A stretch of 64,000 nucleotides of DNA from Blasia pusilla. Lineage: Eukaryota > Marchantiophyta > Marchantiopsida > Blasiales. The notes under the pieces are model-generated. The model was given only the letters and a program-made list of their open reading frames with translations, searched no databases and had not been told where the DNA came from. The stretch is from the NCBI GenBank assembly GCA_050084515.1, contig CM114272.1, forward strand, positions 22,568,001 to 22,632,000. Direction: 5' to 3'. Numbering within the stretch: the first letter of the stretch is position 1; each line of letters opens with the position of its first letter. Positions 46,501 to 58,243 of this stretch are shown here, piece by piece. The position numbers were made by a program, and so were the translations under genes.

Positions 46501-47685
46501 GTTCTTCGTATTAATTCAATTGGCCCTCAAGGTTGACTTGGGTAGAATCTAAAATCTCACCTTGTAAGGGAAGATGTTGAGAATATTTCAGCTGGACAGA
46601 ATTACCAAACGCAGTATCCACATCGTCCAGACTGAACAGGTCAAAATCTGACACGACCTACAGTAACAAATCCCACTATCATACCTTAATCCTCAAAACC
46701 TCTGTCCATCTCCGCACTGAAAGCATCAAGTGGAGAGAACCCTATTGGAGAAAACGGGCCTACTGGATTCATGGTGCCAGCAAAAGTGTACAATTTATCC
46801 CTTGACAGGAGCAACTGCTTGAACTACATCTCCACATGAAAGTGAAGATGTGGTTCACTCAGGCTTCAAAGTGTCTTAAGCACAATGTATTGTGCAACAT
46901 ATGGAGTTCCAAGTTGTAAACTTTCATGGCAAAACATCTCAGCTACCTTCATCAGGAATGTTGACCATTTTGTACTTGGTTCACCAGCCGATAATTGCAG
47001 GATTGCAAAAAATTGGGGGCATCCACCTAAATACTACCTCAACTAAGAGTGTGAGCTTACCCTCCGTGAGAGGAAGTGGTCATACATGTACATTTGACCC
47101 ATCCGATGCACTGGAAGTGTGCAATAAACAGTTGCTGTGAGTCCAAGCTTCCCAACTGCATATGGCAAAGCTCCCAGGTGCATGGTGTCCGGGTAAGATA
47201 GCAGAACTGCATCGATTGTAGAGGCCACACTGCAGACATATTTTCCCAGTCATACGTATATACTTGTTTGATATAATAGCTAATCTCTAATAGTATTGGA
47301 GTCTTCAATTCTACCACATATTTGCAGCTCACAAATTTTACAAGTAGACACAAAGTCGAATGTAAACTCATGTTAGCCTCCAAAAAGCACTCAGTCTGTA
47401 ATTGCAATTAGACACCCTCCTCTCACCAGGCACACCAAGTGAGAATAGCACACAGGATTATGTCCTACCTCCAGAAGCTGACCATAGAGATATACCAGGA
47501 GTATTTACATGACAGAGAAAGTGGACAACCCACCTGGCTAGGGGCTGGAGTTGAGAAATATCGAAGGCATCAGTCCATCCACAGTCAAGAAGAAATCGGA
47601 AACCATCTACTTGTAGCATATAACACAAGGGCGATTCTGAATGGGCCCCAGAGAGGGGCGTCAACTGCACGCTGCTGCTGCCCAT
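40575..47685 (-). CDS. CPSF2: Cleavage and polyadenylation specificity factor subunit 2 (CPSF100), 18 exons
   Basis: CPSF100 is the non-catalytic partner of CPSF73 in mRNA 3'-end cleavage in the nucleus. Exons on the minus strand: 47685-47534, 47229-47061, 46657-46561, 46315-46189, 45874-45759, 45428-45334, 44766-44615, 44310-44253, 44043-43936, 43485-43248, 42942-42746, 42570-42475, 42132-42034, 41942-41811, 41504-41460, 41273-41106, 40965-40912, 40667-40575. They join in phase to 731 residues, close to the plant protein (about 740). The start [13 protein letters not shown] was chosen because it matches family N-termini; the open frame runs upstream without ATG. The metallo-beta-lactamase/beta-CASP fold is recognisable ([39 protein letters not shown]). 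Where CPSF73 has its HxHxDH zinc motif this protein has [14 protein letters not shown], so it is expected to be inactive as a nuclease, as in all CPSF100s. The C-terminal [19 protein letters not shown] and LYSQFYML are family signatures. Intact by eye. Confidence 0.95.
45674..45707. repeat. 12-bp inverted repeat in a CPSF2 intron
   Basis: ATCCCCTTCAAT (45,674-45,685) and ATTGAAGGGGAT (45,696-45,707) are exact reverse complements with a 10-nt loop, inside the intron between exons 5 and 6. No function is assigned. Confidence 0.7.
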
Positions 47686-47689
47686 CCCT

Positions 47690-49843
47690 CCCCCCTTCTT
47701 CTCCTCCTCTTCCTCCACCTTGTCTCCTTCTAGTTCCGCCGTTTTGACTTTTTGGGTAGATGTGGGTGGATTCGAAGCAATCTTCCCAGCATATGTCAAC
47801 GAAACCCTCGCGTTCTATTCCCTTGAGACTGCTGGATTTTTTTCCACGCGACTTTTCTATGCTCTTCAAAAACTTTTACTGCAATTCTGTTTCTTGCGCT
47901 GCTGTCTATTCATTCAAACCCTTACTTTCGTCCCAAAGCTCTCCTCCTTGGTTGTGAAGAAAATTCGCTACCTGGAGTAATTCCTCTTCACATTTGGTTT
48001 CATACGCGGGATTTCATGTAGTGCCCAGACCAATGGCCCCAAAATAACTCTTGCTCTTCGCAATCAGCGGGGCTGCCAAGATCCAAGGAGAATGAATGAA
48101 TGAATGAATGAAGTGATTTGATGTCCACAAGGAAAAAGAGGGAAGGCTAGGGTTTCGTACCTCCAACAAGGGCTTTGATGTATGGGCATAAAATACAGGG
48201 AAAGTTGAGTTCTACGAACGCTTACTCTTCACTCCTTCACTCTCATCACTGACGACCGCTGCTGCTGCTGTTGCTGCCATCGCCACTAATTGGCGTATTG
48301 CAATCCGCTTATCCCCACTTCAGCTGCGGCCAGGCGCCTGAATTCTTTTGCCCGTCACGCTGGTCCATCGACTGTCCGCATTTTCTTGGCGGAATCCCAC
48401 AAGATCAAACATACCTGTTCGAGAAAGTCTCGCACAGACCCAGAGCTCGGGTTCACAAAGTTTGAATCGTCCCGTGCTCACTCATTAACTCTTGTCTTGA
48501 GAGTTGCGGGAAAATGTCCTTTGCGGGAAGTCCCACGTACTCCCGTGTCTAGCTACGGACGAATGACGGGCAGAGGAATGGGAATTCCCATTACGGTCAG
48601 CCGTAATGGGAATTCCGTTTAGGGTATTTGCTAATTGTGCCTCGGGTAATTTGATGCTTTTATGAGGGCCTCTCTGGAACAAAATAAGACGGCTGACTTG
48701 AAAATTAAAACTTTATTAGGGCGTGTCATTACGAGCCAGAGGTGTCCGACGTCGTGGGAGGTTATATGGGAGATGCCCGTCGCGTCATACCCACTATCTA
48801 TCGAGGTACCCTTCGCGGCCCGTGATGGGCCCAATAGAACCGTCTCACATGACGGGGAGAAAGCATTGCGACGTCTTTTGGGTTCTTCACTATAAAACGA
48901 GGATGCTTTGTCCTTACGGGGTCTTTAGGTTTGCAAGGTGTTGCATTTATGAAGAACTGGGCCACTTACGCGAGTGAAGGGATTAAAACTAGTGTGGACC
49001 CCATAATGTGGAGGTAGTGGAAAATTTAGTGAATATGATTAATGTCTTTGTATTGGTGGAAATGGAGTTTGGTAGATGCAATTTGGTGTCCATGAACTTT
49101 GGCATCATACATATCATTTGAGTGTGAGGTACATAATGTGCATGTTGTATTGAACCTTCTTGTTGTTTGCTCTAATATTTGGGGTATCCATTTGCAATTA
49201 GGTGCACATGCAATAGAGTGACTAATTTTTTGCATGTGAAGAAATTCCCGAGGGCCTACTTGTTTCTTTCTCGTTTATGATTACTTTGGTTTATGTAACT
49301 CTCTTTCATCATTGGAATGGGAAAGTCGTGTAAACGATGTGGTGCTGATGCGCATGTTTGGGAATGAGAGAAACTCTTGCAGCTTACAACAATACTCTAG
49401 AATCCTAATGGCGGTAGCCGTAGCTATCTTTGGTACAGTATACAATTACCATTCAACCTTGTGGCTAAGGAAGTAAATAAGAAGACACACCCTTTAGGTA
49501 TAGTACACCTCAACATTCTGATTGAAAATGACAAGGGTATGGATAAACACACAATATATACAAATCGGACATGGATTATTTTTCAACAAAGTTTTACAAG
49601 TCATAGAACATTTGAAGCAAAAAAAACATGAACACCTTTGGTTTTTCGCAGATTGGCAAAGAGTGGGTTTCATTGTGCATTTTGATTTCAGCATTAGACA
49701 TGATCCAACATTACATCTCCTCAACAGAAATGCTTTTATTGTCATATAGTCGATGTGAGCACCTCCTAATCCACTCCACTGGCCACCAATAGCACACAAA
49801 AGACCCTATTCATGCCTAACTCGTGGCTCTACATGACAGTCCA

Positions 49844-49845
<2 letters not shown>
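47690..49845. other. Upstream flank of CPSF100 and intergenic sequence
   Basis: 47,690-48,300 is the likely promoter and 5' leader of CPSF100, with a CTGCTGCTG-rich patch near 48,258 and four GAAT units near 48,091. 48,581-48,616 is a nested palindrome, listed separately. No further gene was recognised. Confidence 0.4.
48581..48616. repeat. 16-bp perfect inverted repeat with nested palindrome
   Basis: GGAATTCCCATTACGG (48,581-48,596), a 4-nt loop TCAG and the exact reverse complement (48,601-48,616). Each arm itself contains the palindrome GGAATTCC, so the strand can fold in more than one way. Confidence 0.85.

Positions 49846-49903
<58 letters not shown>
49846..49903 (+). repeat. (TC)n microsatellite
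   Basis: About 29 uninterrupted TC units, followed by ACCAAAATGG. The purity suggests recent length change, and the locus is probably polymorphic. Confidence 0.97.
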
Positions 49904-49905
<2 letters not shown>

Positions 49906-51584
49906 CAAAATGGGTTTGCGAAAACATTCCTAGGTGTAATTCATGATTATGATCTACTTCATCATGGAGGATTCTGGCAACAGTCCTACAAACATTAGCA
50001 GCACTATTTGTAGCAAATGGTGCAGCAGCATTGACTGTACAACATCAGCCACCTATGGCATTTTTGTTTCTAGTCAAAACTGACAGGTTTAGAGCCTGAG
50101 AAGGTGGTGAGAGTGATTGCTTATCATTGTAGACCAACATGGAAATGCAGGAGCATGCATGATTGTAGGCCTTATCAATCCATGAACAATAATTGTATCA
50201 TGAGGAATATATCGTTGTGGGCCCAACATAAAGTTGTGTATTTCCAGACTCTACAAGATTGCATGACTCTCTATTTGAAATGAATCTAGGAAAAAGTGTA
50301 CAACCTAGTGGTCATAGAACACTTTTTTAGATGTACGAGACGTCAAAGTTAGCAATTTATGAAAAGGTTTCAAATGCAAGCATTGACATGCACTTATTGA
50401 GTGGAGATATCAAGGAAGGTGATGATCATAATTGCATTGGTGAGTCCTTGATAAAGCTTGTAAAGGTGAACATGTGATTTGTTAGCATCAAAAGCAGTTG
50501 ATGAAACACAACTTCTTGTTGTAGATGATGTGAAATGGAAGAGATTCAAAATATGACCGTGGATAGATGCAATGACAAAAATGCTCGCACTTGGATAAAA
50601 AGTCAAAGCAAAGAGGGGACTAGTGTTTGTCTGCAATTGTGCTACAATTGTTTTAGTACAAAAGGGTTGTAATATAAGCTGCAAAACAAAGAATGAAATA
50701 AAATTCTCTTTAGAAACAGACTTGTTCCATCACAATATCTCATCATATTCTGTATGAATAGGAGAAGAATTACATAAGGCAAAGCTATTGAACTGGGAGG
50801 AACTAATGTCCTTATAGTTTTCATGATGAGAAATATTGTTGTGAAGGTGTTAAGCTAACATGTGAGCGAAAATCCCATCTTGCATTTTTAAAAACAAAAG
50901 TTGAGTTTCAATACCATTTTCGCATATATATTGGTGATTTTTGTGGAGTTGTTCCTTGCCACAAATGTTATCATTGGTAGTTGATTTCCAGCTTGGGTTG
51001 GCACATTGAAGAGAACTTGCAGCATTATGCATGACTTCAGAGCAGTATGTTGACACAGCTTTGTATGCCATTTTTGCAAGACTCACTATCCTAGCTACAA
51101 GGTGCTTACTTCATTCTTTTGCATAGTGGGCAACCAGGTTGGTATTGGTTGGTGATGCAATAAATTTGTAATTTCCAACACAAGTTGTTAGAATTGGTCC
51201 AAGTAATATCTCGTGAACTTTACAAGCACTAATGAATAAAATAAACCAATGATATGATTGGTGAAAGAATGGACGTTCAGATCAAATATTTTATGTTATT
51301 AGTAGCAGGTAACGACAAAACAAAGTTCATGAATGTTCATATACAATGTATGGATTGCACTGAACAGCTTAAATACAATTTCGAAAGTGCAGCACATGAA
51401 CATAGAATGAGTTTGTTGAGAGTAGAAGCAAATCATTGTTGGTATAAAATGGAGCAATGCCCCACTAGGACGGTTTCCAGTTGCATTTGCAGTATATTTT
51501 CCGGGAAAAATTGTTGGACTTTGATTAGCTGAATTTGAAACATCACTTGTGACAAGCACCAGCAACGAACAAGCAACTTTGAGG
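49904..51584. other. Repeat-decayed sequence; right part resembles 55,795-55,945
   Basis: Short frames only. 51,230-51,375 shares about three quarters of its bases, by eye, with 55,795-55,945 in the same orientation (shared runs ATGATATGA, TTATTAGTAGCA, AAGTTCATGA and GTTCATATACAATG). These lie on either side of gypsy copy 3. The element type is unknown. Confidence 0.4.
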
Positions 51585-52847
51585 ACATAAAGGTAATGGT
51601 GCACCCGTATGCCCGCCTGCAACACCGCATCTAATCCGGTGCTAATCCCTATGAAGAGATCTAACACCCTAACACCCTCCTTTGGACACGGCCACACAAT
51701 AGGTGTGGTATCTAGTGGTGTCAACGCTCCTCTCTAGGAGCCGGATCGCCACCTGACTCTCGCTGCTCCGGGATAAAGACTCAACAGCTGCCTCACAAGG
51801 TTAGCTTTGTAGCTCTCGAGTCGTACTCCACAATGGTGAAGAGGTCTCGCCAACATGGGAAGATACACCCGCCATGGCCTGTCTGCGTAGGACTATCCCC
51901 TACTGGGACATCCTCCACATGTGCTTTCCCCTCTAACAACTCTTATGGCCAACTAATACTACCTGCGACAGCTGCCAACGTGGTCATAGACACGTCTCGT
52001 GGTCAACCACCTCGTCCCGCAAAGTGCACGGGAAATTGACTCATCCGCCTGTCACCTAGCGGCCACCTTGATTGATAAGCGACGGTCTGCTCCCATAAGT
52101 CAAGGATGAATCCTAGGGGATATAGCACTATACTCCCCACCAATACACCGTACGACTCAACTGGTGTGGTAATTGCACGTGTGCGCACCATAGCACTATC
52201 TGTTGCATGCTCTGGATGGACTCTGACAACTATCTACTGTTGTGTCATATACTGCATGGGTGACATGCCCCCAATCGAGGTCTGTATCTAGAAGGGAAGG
52301 GACAAGGATCAATGTCGGCCTTCTGTAACCCCAACGCTAAACACGCCGCCTTCCTTGACATCAAGGGTTGCACTCCCGAATCAAGTAGGACGCGTTGTGG
52401 GTGGTACATTGTCCATGTCGGACCAACCAAGCGAAATACTCCAGCTCGATTATCCAATAACACCACGCTAAGTGTGAGCATGGCTTGCTCTATGGCCGGT
52501 TGAGCTTGCATATCTACCAACTTTGTTGTCGCCGTATGCCATGACTATGTGGGGGACGTTCCGAGCACTGCTCCGAGGGCAAGTCCACCACCTCCTGAAC
52601 TACCTCTGAACAAGAGGCAGTCACCTCTCCACACTCACACAACGTGGCAGCCAGGCGAAACACCTCAGCTGGTCCAACTCCCATTGTTGCCAGCTCTATG
52701 GCGGAAAATGGAGTTTGGCTCACCTTGGTGGCCACCTCCAACACTCTGGTCAACATTGAATCCACTCGAGCCCGCATAGAAGCTGCCACTCCAACTCCTT
52801 GTGATGTCAACGTACATGCCTGATCTATAGGCACTACTGGTCATCAA
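51585..52847 (-). pseudogene. Gypsy protease and truncated methyltransferase start, copy 3
   Basis: The spacer AIELATMGVGPAEVFRLA (about 52,700) is followed by the protease core VLLDSGVQPLM (DSG at 52,382-52,374) and ESYGVLVGSIVLYPLGF (about 52,155-52,105). Then comes methyltransferase motif I VLDLFIGISTG (51,667-51,635) and HHYLYV (to about 51,584). From there the sequence changes to an unrelated repeat. The conserved GISTGL form agrees with DNMT3-type motif I. Confidence 0.7.
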
Positions 52848-53155
52848 GGCACCATCGATGGTGTGTGAAGTGCCTCTGACAACGTGAACGACTGTGGAAC
52901 CTTGGCCTACCGCCCATCGGTCCCCTCCAGTGGGTCAATCTCAACTCCACCTCTCGATGGCTCAGTGCCTCTCAGAGCATCCCTAATCACCACCGCATTA
53001 GCCTCAACTTGAGCTACACTACACATAAATCCCATACTAGCGAGGTCCTCACCCGTATCAGGGTAAGAGGTAGAAGTTGGAGCCACACTAGCTACTCAAG
53101 GCTCCGTGCCTTCCTTGAGATGCATCATCGTCATGGAAAAAATCCTCTGCTCCAA

Positions 53156-53386
53156 CTAATCGATGCGCGAGAGAAGCGTCGTCTCTGGTGCTCCTGCTCC
53201 ATCTCCTATGGCAGAAGGTGGTCCTCTACCACCACGTCCAACAACAACTCCTCTACCTCCTCCAAGGCAACCATCCCCAGACCCTCGTCCTACCTTTGGA
53301 CGTGCCTCTCGACGAAGGTCAAAACATCTATCCCTAGTGTGACCATATCTGTGGCAATAGTCACACTTGTACTGTGATGGGGCCAT
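53156..53386 (-). pseudogene. CCHC zinc knuckle of gypsy copy 3
   Basis: The 76-codon frame starts MAPSQYKCDYCHRYGHTRDR, then CFDLRR, a perfect C-x2-C-x4-H-x4-C knuckle followed by a Gly/Arg-rich tail (GRGVVVGRGGRG) typical of RNA-binding nucleocapsid regions. It is the best-preserved piece of this copy. Confidence 0.8.
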
Positions 53387-53749
53387 CCTTTGTGGCTCAT
53401 GAGCAAATGGAGGCGCTCGTGGTCCTCTCCCATGCTATGGATAATCTCTCACGAGATTATCCTAAACCCTAAACCCCTATGCACGTCCAACAAGACAACA
53501 TCGGTCCCTGTTGGGCAACATATGTAGGTACGGGTCGTTGCCTCATGGGCTCACGGAACATGCCCTGCTCTCTAGGCACAATAGCCTGCTTCCGTGGTAC
53601 TAGTGCTCGTTGTGGCACCTATGGGGTCACCATCGCTAGTGGACCCGTCGACTCTCGAGAAAATCCAGGGATCACTATCTGCTCTTCACTCATGTTGAGC
53701 TCAATACGCTTAGACAACCCAAAGATCACCTCCAATGTAGGCTTTGGTG

Positions 53750-54456
53750 TGTGAATCGACACCGCATCTCGGACTCTCCTCCGTAGTTCTCGGTCCACAA
53801 TCCCGTACCACTATTGGAGTGACTACGCCTTAGTCACTCCATAAGTAGCAATGATCAGCCTCCTCATGCACATGAATGCCTCTCTTAGACTCTCACCCGA
53901 TTGTCGATGAAAATCTTATAGACCCTTCATGCGCATGAATGCCTCTCAGACTCTCACTCGATCGTCGCTGAAAATCCTGTAGACTCTTCAACTTGTCGGT
54001 GCGTATGCCCTGATAGCTCTTCCCCAACTATCGGAAGAAATCCACTATGTGTCTAAAGTTGGGTGGCCCTCTACCACCAGAGGTCTCTACCACATTGCGT
54101 GTCCCACTGCCCTCCTCTCCATCTAGTCTCCAGGCTGATGGTATGGGTCTCTCTTCCTTTCACAACCCCTTCCATACCATTAAAGGGTTGAACCGTGTCA
54201 AGGTCCGTATCTCTTGGAAATCACACCACGTATCAAACTCTTGGATGAAGTCATCTAAGTCGATGGTGCCCACTGCACTTGAGAAACTACGCATGCCCCG
54301 GCGGCCTATGTCGTCCACCTCTTGCCAAGTGACATTGTCTCCGTCTGCGATCTCGTCACCAGACGCGATGTCCAGTGATGACGATCCAACCACGGATGGA
54401 AGTTGAGGTAGCTCTTCACTCGTAACCCCTCGGTATCTCACTCCACTCCGTGTCAC
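53750..54456 (-). pseudogene. Gypsy gag relic, copy 3
   Basis: The minus frame from 54,456 (GTG first codon) holds GTIDLDDFIQEFDTWCD, matching copy 2 gag, and RFNPLMVWKGL. After frameshifts, SESLREAFMRMRRLI-like capsid sequence appears near 53,990-53,860, where a segment of about 62 bp is tandemly duplicated (units about 53,864-53,926 and 53,927-53,987). This duplication breaks the frame. Confidence 0.6.
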
Positions 54457-55794
54457 ACCACTACTACTGCTAGCACTACCCCGTTCTTCCGAATCCGGGA
54501 AGAACGTCGTGATGACAACCTTGCCTCACCCGCTCAAGCACTCTGACTCACCAAGAGTCTCCCAAACTCCTCACTAACTCACCTACGCTAATGGTAATCT
54601 CGTGACGACACACCCGGCCTCACGCGCACTCAAAACTCGGGCTCACCATGAGCCTCCCAACTAACTCACCTAAACCACTTACACTCACGGGTCATACACG
54701 TGATCCCTACTTGGCAACCGCCATATATCCACAAGTGGGGAGGAGGGGGCGTCTGCCCCGTGCCCCTATGGCCTCCCAAAAGGGTTGGGGGGAAGGGGTT
54801 TCGGCCCGCGCCGCGTCCCAAGCCCCATCGCGCCCTTGTCTCCGTCCGCCTTCGACCCAGCTTCGTCACTTGCAACCTAACCCTAGCCCTAGGCGACTAC
54901 GCCCTAGCTTGGCCGCCCTCACGATAGGTATGGTGCCTTGACCTAAGATTCTCCCTCCGGTTTCTTGACACTTGCCGTTACTCACTTGCGACCGTCGCTG
55001 ACACTCTCCGTGCTACATCCAAGCACTGCACTCTACTACTGCCTCCAGTCAGTTTGCACCAACAAAAACTTGAGAAAATGGACAGCGCTTCCGCCCACGA
55101 CTTTCCAAACAAAAAAACTACCAAAAAAATGCCAACCAACATCTCTAGGGACTTCCCATCGAGGCAACTTGCTTGCCTACCTACAAACAATGAATTCCCA
55201 TCAACGCCTTGACATCTTTCTCATGTAAAAATAAAGATATGTAAAAATGGCACATCTGGCTTAATACTCCACTCCTCAATCTACATCGATATATTGAGCA
55301 TCATCCACTTGTGCTCTCAAGAAATCCAGACGCTAGCACCCTAGTCCTATCTCACACACAACAAGAGAGATGCTCCAACGGCCCAACATGAGAAAAATGG
55401 CTTGGGAAAGCCATCTTCCTCTCTTATATAGGGTTGGGAATATTTTGGTATATATATTTTGGCTCTTCCCCTAAAAATAGCTACTCTCTTGGTAACCTAC
55501 GCGCACAGGTTACCAGGGGTGGGTGACATGCTCAAGAGTCACTCGGTTGTGAAAGACCTCAACAAGAAAGTTGTCGGAAAGGATGTTCCTGACACAATAG
55601 ACCTATCCTCAACTTCATCCGACAAGTCGGGACAAATTTACACTCAAAATAGTCCGCTGGCTCTTATGCCCTATCCACGATAGATCTCGGCCTATCGGCA
55701 GCTTAGATGTGACAACTTGCTAAAAATAATCAATCTGCAATTGTCCAAGACAACTTGTAAAAATTGGAACAAATAAAATCTCTAGAAATTTACA

Positions 55795-57080
55795 AGGATT
55801 ATTGAATAAAATACTCAAATGATATGACTGGTCAAAGAATGTAAGTTGAGATGAAAGCTTTTAAGTTATTAGTAGCAAGTAATGGAAAGTCAAAGTTCAT
55901 GAGCGTTCATATACAATGCGTGGATTGCAGTAAGCAGTAGGACATGTTGAGCTTGTCTTGAAACTAGTTGCGACTTATCTAACGTGCCTAGTACACTTGC
56001 AAATTTCAAGAGCAAAACCTGGATCAATATTCTGACTTGGTGTTTGCAAGCCAATTCTAAGAATCTCTACCTGTTGTATAGGAAGGCTCGAAAAGGAGCC
56101 AATAGAGAAGTGTCTATGGAAGCTTTGACGCAGTATTTTTAAGACCATTTGAACAAACTCCATCATATTACTTTCATCTATGAAAGTAGGATCTAGTACT
56201 TGGTTACGCTATTGGTCGTTCTCGTGAAGTCATGTATATTTCTCAAAAAAAATTTGATATATAGCAAAAGTGAATTGCAAAGGCCACTTGTATATGACAG
56301 TACAAAGAACCTTTGAATTCTCAACAAATATTATCAGCAAACCTTCAAAAGCAATGCGTCTATTCCTTTTCCGATTCTACTTGATGTTAATTGTATAGTG
56401 AAACGTGTACAAATAAGAATCACAATAGTAAGATAATTGAATTAAGCAAGGAAAGAAAACACATGTAGAGTAGCATACATTATTTATAAACAAACGTTGG
56501 CTGAATGGTAAAAATACACATAACATAATGGAAATGAAGAAACAAAAATACAATATGTAGAAAATCTTTCTAATGTATGAATATTCATGTACAAGAAAGA
56601 TGCAGCATAGGTGAAGTATGATTTGTCACCTAATTATAAAGACTAGTAAGAATGCAAAAAACATAAATGGAAAAAGAAACTAAAGAGTATGAACACAATA
56701 GTAACATGAGAAAATGAAATGAGAAAAAAATCATTGTAGGGAAGCATACCTTTGTTAGAGAAAACATTTTGCTGAAATGTTCGAGAAAGCAAAACATAAT
56801 GTTTGTTAAGAAATAGAAAAAAAAACTATGAACAATAAGAGATTTAAAAGTAGAAATATATAGAAATAGAAATAAACTTGTAGAAACAAAAACATAAGCT
56901 GAAAAAAATGAGTACATTTGCATCTGTCTACATACAATTTAAGTAAATGAAAGCAAAAAAAAGTATGTTTGTTTGTAAATATTATGGAGGAAAAGTAGTT
57001 TTTGCGTATCAACAAAAAGCGTAAACACATTGAAGAAATAGCAATAGTGGTGTTTTTTGTAGTTTTCAAAATAGTGAAGA
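55795..57080. other. AT-rich repeat-like sequence
   Basis: Apart from the block shared with 51,230-51,375 there is no recognisable coding sequence. Base composition becomes very A-rich after 56,400. Confidence 0.4.
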
Positions 57081-57253
57081 GAAAAAACTATTCTATACGT
57101 GACCGTTTTTTCGGTGATGTAAGTTGTTTTTCAATAACATATATTTTTTCAAATGCATCATCAGAAACATGTGGAAATTCTTTTGAATTTGTGGCATTAC
57201 AACACCTCGATGATGGTGTATCATATGGCATATTGAAATTTGACTCTTCTAGG

Positions 57254-58175
57254 TCATCTAAGTGGATAATTTTGGGTGTATCTGCATGTGGTTCCACATA
57301 AAGCAACAAGCCCAAATTCTTGGCCTTGTGCATTTTCTTCATAAGGATAAGAGACTGAATGTTGGCAAGGTCGATAAGAATTAGAAGGTAAGATGAATGA
57401 ATGTCGTAATACAGTCAATCGTTCAAGTCTGATCCCTCTTGAGCACTTGTTTAAGAGACGAGTTGCCTCTGCTTTTGTTAGTGTTGAAGCATCATACTCA
57501 CATGATTTTATATCCAATGCTTCTTTTTGGATTCCTGTTACAAAAGAAATAAAATATCTGGTGTATTGTTTTTAAGAATGACAAAATTATGAAAAGTTGA
57601 CGAAATCAAAGCAACAAAAATATGAGAAATTGGATTTTACCTATAGTAGGTGGCGGATTGCCTTCTTTTCTAAACTCAATTGACCATTCCTTTTTCTCTT
57701 TAATAAGTCAAAACATAGTTTATCTATTGATGCCACATTGCCATATTGATGGCATCATCCTAGGATATCCGCACACTGAATTTGAGATAAGGTGACATTG
57801 TCTGCTATGTGTTCCACTGGAGATTCATCGTCTGGAATATCTTTCAAAAGCATTTGGGCAAAGTGATTTTTGAATGCAAGGCCCCAATACATGATGAAAC
57901 AATTAGTCAAAAGTAAATAAAAATGTAGGAAAACTTGGAAAAATACAACAAGGTAAAGAAGATGTTACCTTGAAAGATATCTCAGACGCAAGTCCTTCTG
58001 TGACAAGTGTATGTATCGATTGAGAAGGCGTATTTGAATCCTTTGGACTCAATGATGGAGTGAATTGATCTATTTTGTTCGACATTGTGCTAATACTCGT
58101 AGTCAAAGTAGTATCAATGTCTTGAAAATACATTCGTTTTGCTGCTTGACGAGTTGCCTCAAATGTAGCACTCAT
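57254..58175 (-). pseudogene. Fragment of a spliced gene of unknown function, next to a Helitron helicase
   Basis: An ATG frame at 58,175 runs to a good donor at 57,969 (TTCAAG then GTAACA). A second exon ends at 57,641 (ATAG then GTAAAA), and a third begins at 57,534 after TTTTGTAACAG, continuing in phase through GIQKEALDIKSCEYDAS and TKAEATRLLNKCSRGIRLER to about 57,254. The acceptor of the middle exon is unclear and one stop appears in it. No family was recognised. The same strand and closeness to the helicase suggest it is part of, or was captured by, the Helitron (inference). Confidence 0.35.
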
Positions 58176-58243
58176 TTCTAGAAACCTGATAACAAGTCTA
58201 GGGGTGCGCTTTCAACAAGTTATGCAAATGAAGATAAAATCTT

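Larger units (their letters stand above)
51585..55714 (-). mobile_element. Ty3/gypsy copy 3 (LTR, gag, CCHC, protease, start of methyltransferase)
   Basis: On the minus strand the copy starts TGTCACATCT at 55,714, matching copy B at 3,807. A TATA box TATATAAG is at 55,430-55,423. The leader ends with GTTCTTCC..GGAAGAAC near 54,480, and gag starts straight after. Then come CCHC, protease and methyltransferase motif I, and at about 51,585 the element stops inside the methyltransferase. RT, integrase and the 3' LTR are missing. All frames contain stops or shifts. Confidence 0.75.

Noticed and set aside
47686-47799. N-terminal extension of CPSF100 (TYAGKIASNPPTS...)
   Set aside because: No ATG in the extension; the family N-terminus begins at [11 protein letters not shown] (47,685).
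49494-49799. Minus frame considered as a PIF/Harbinger transposase fragment
   Set aside because: Only a few residues loosely fit (GGAHIDYM); no DDE motif could be followed.
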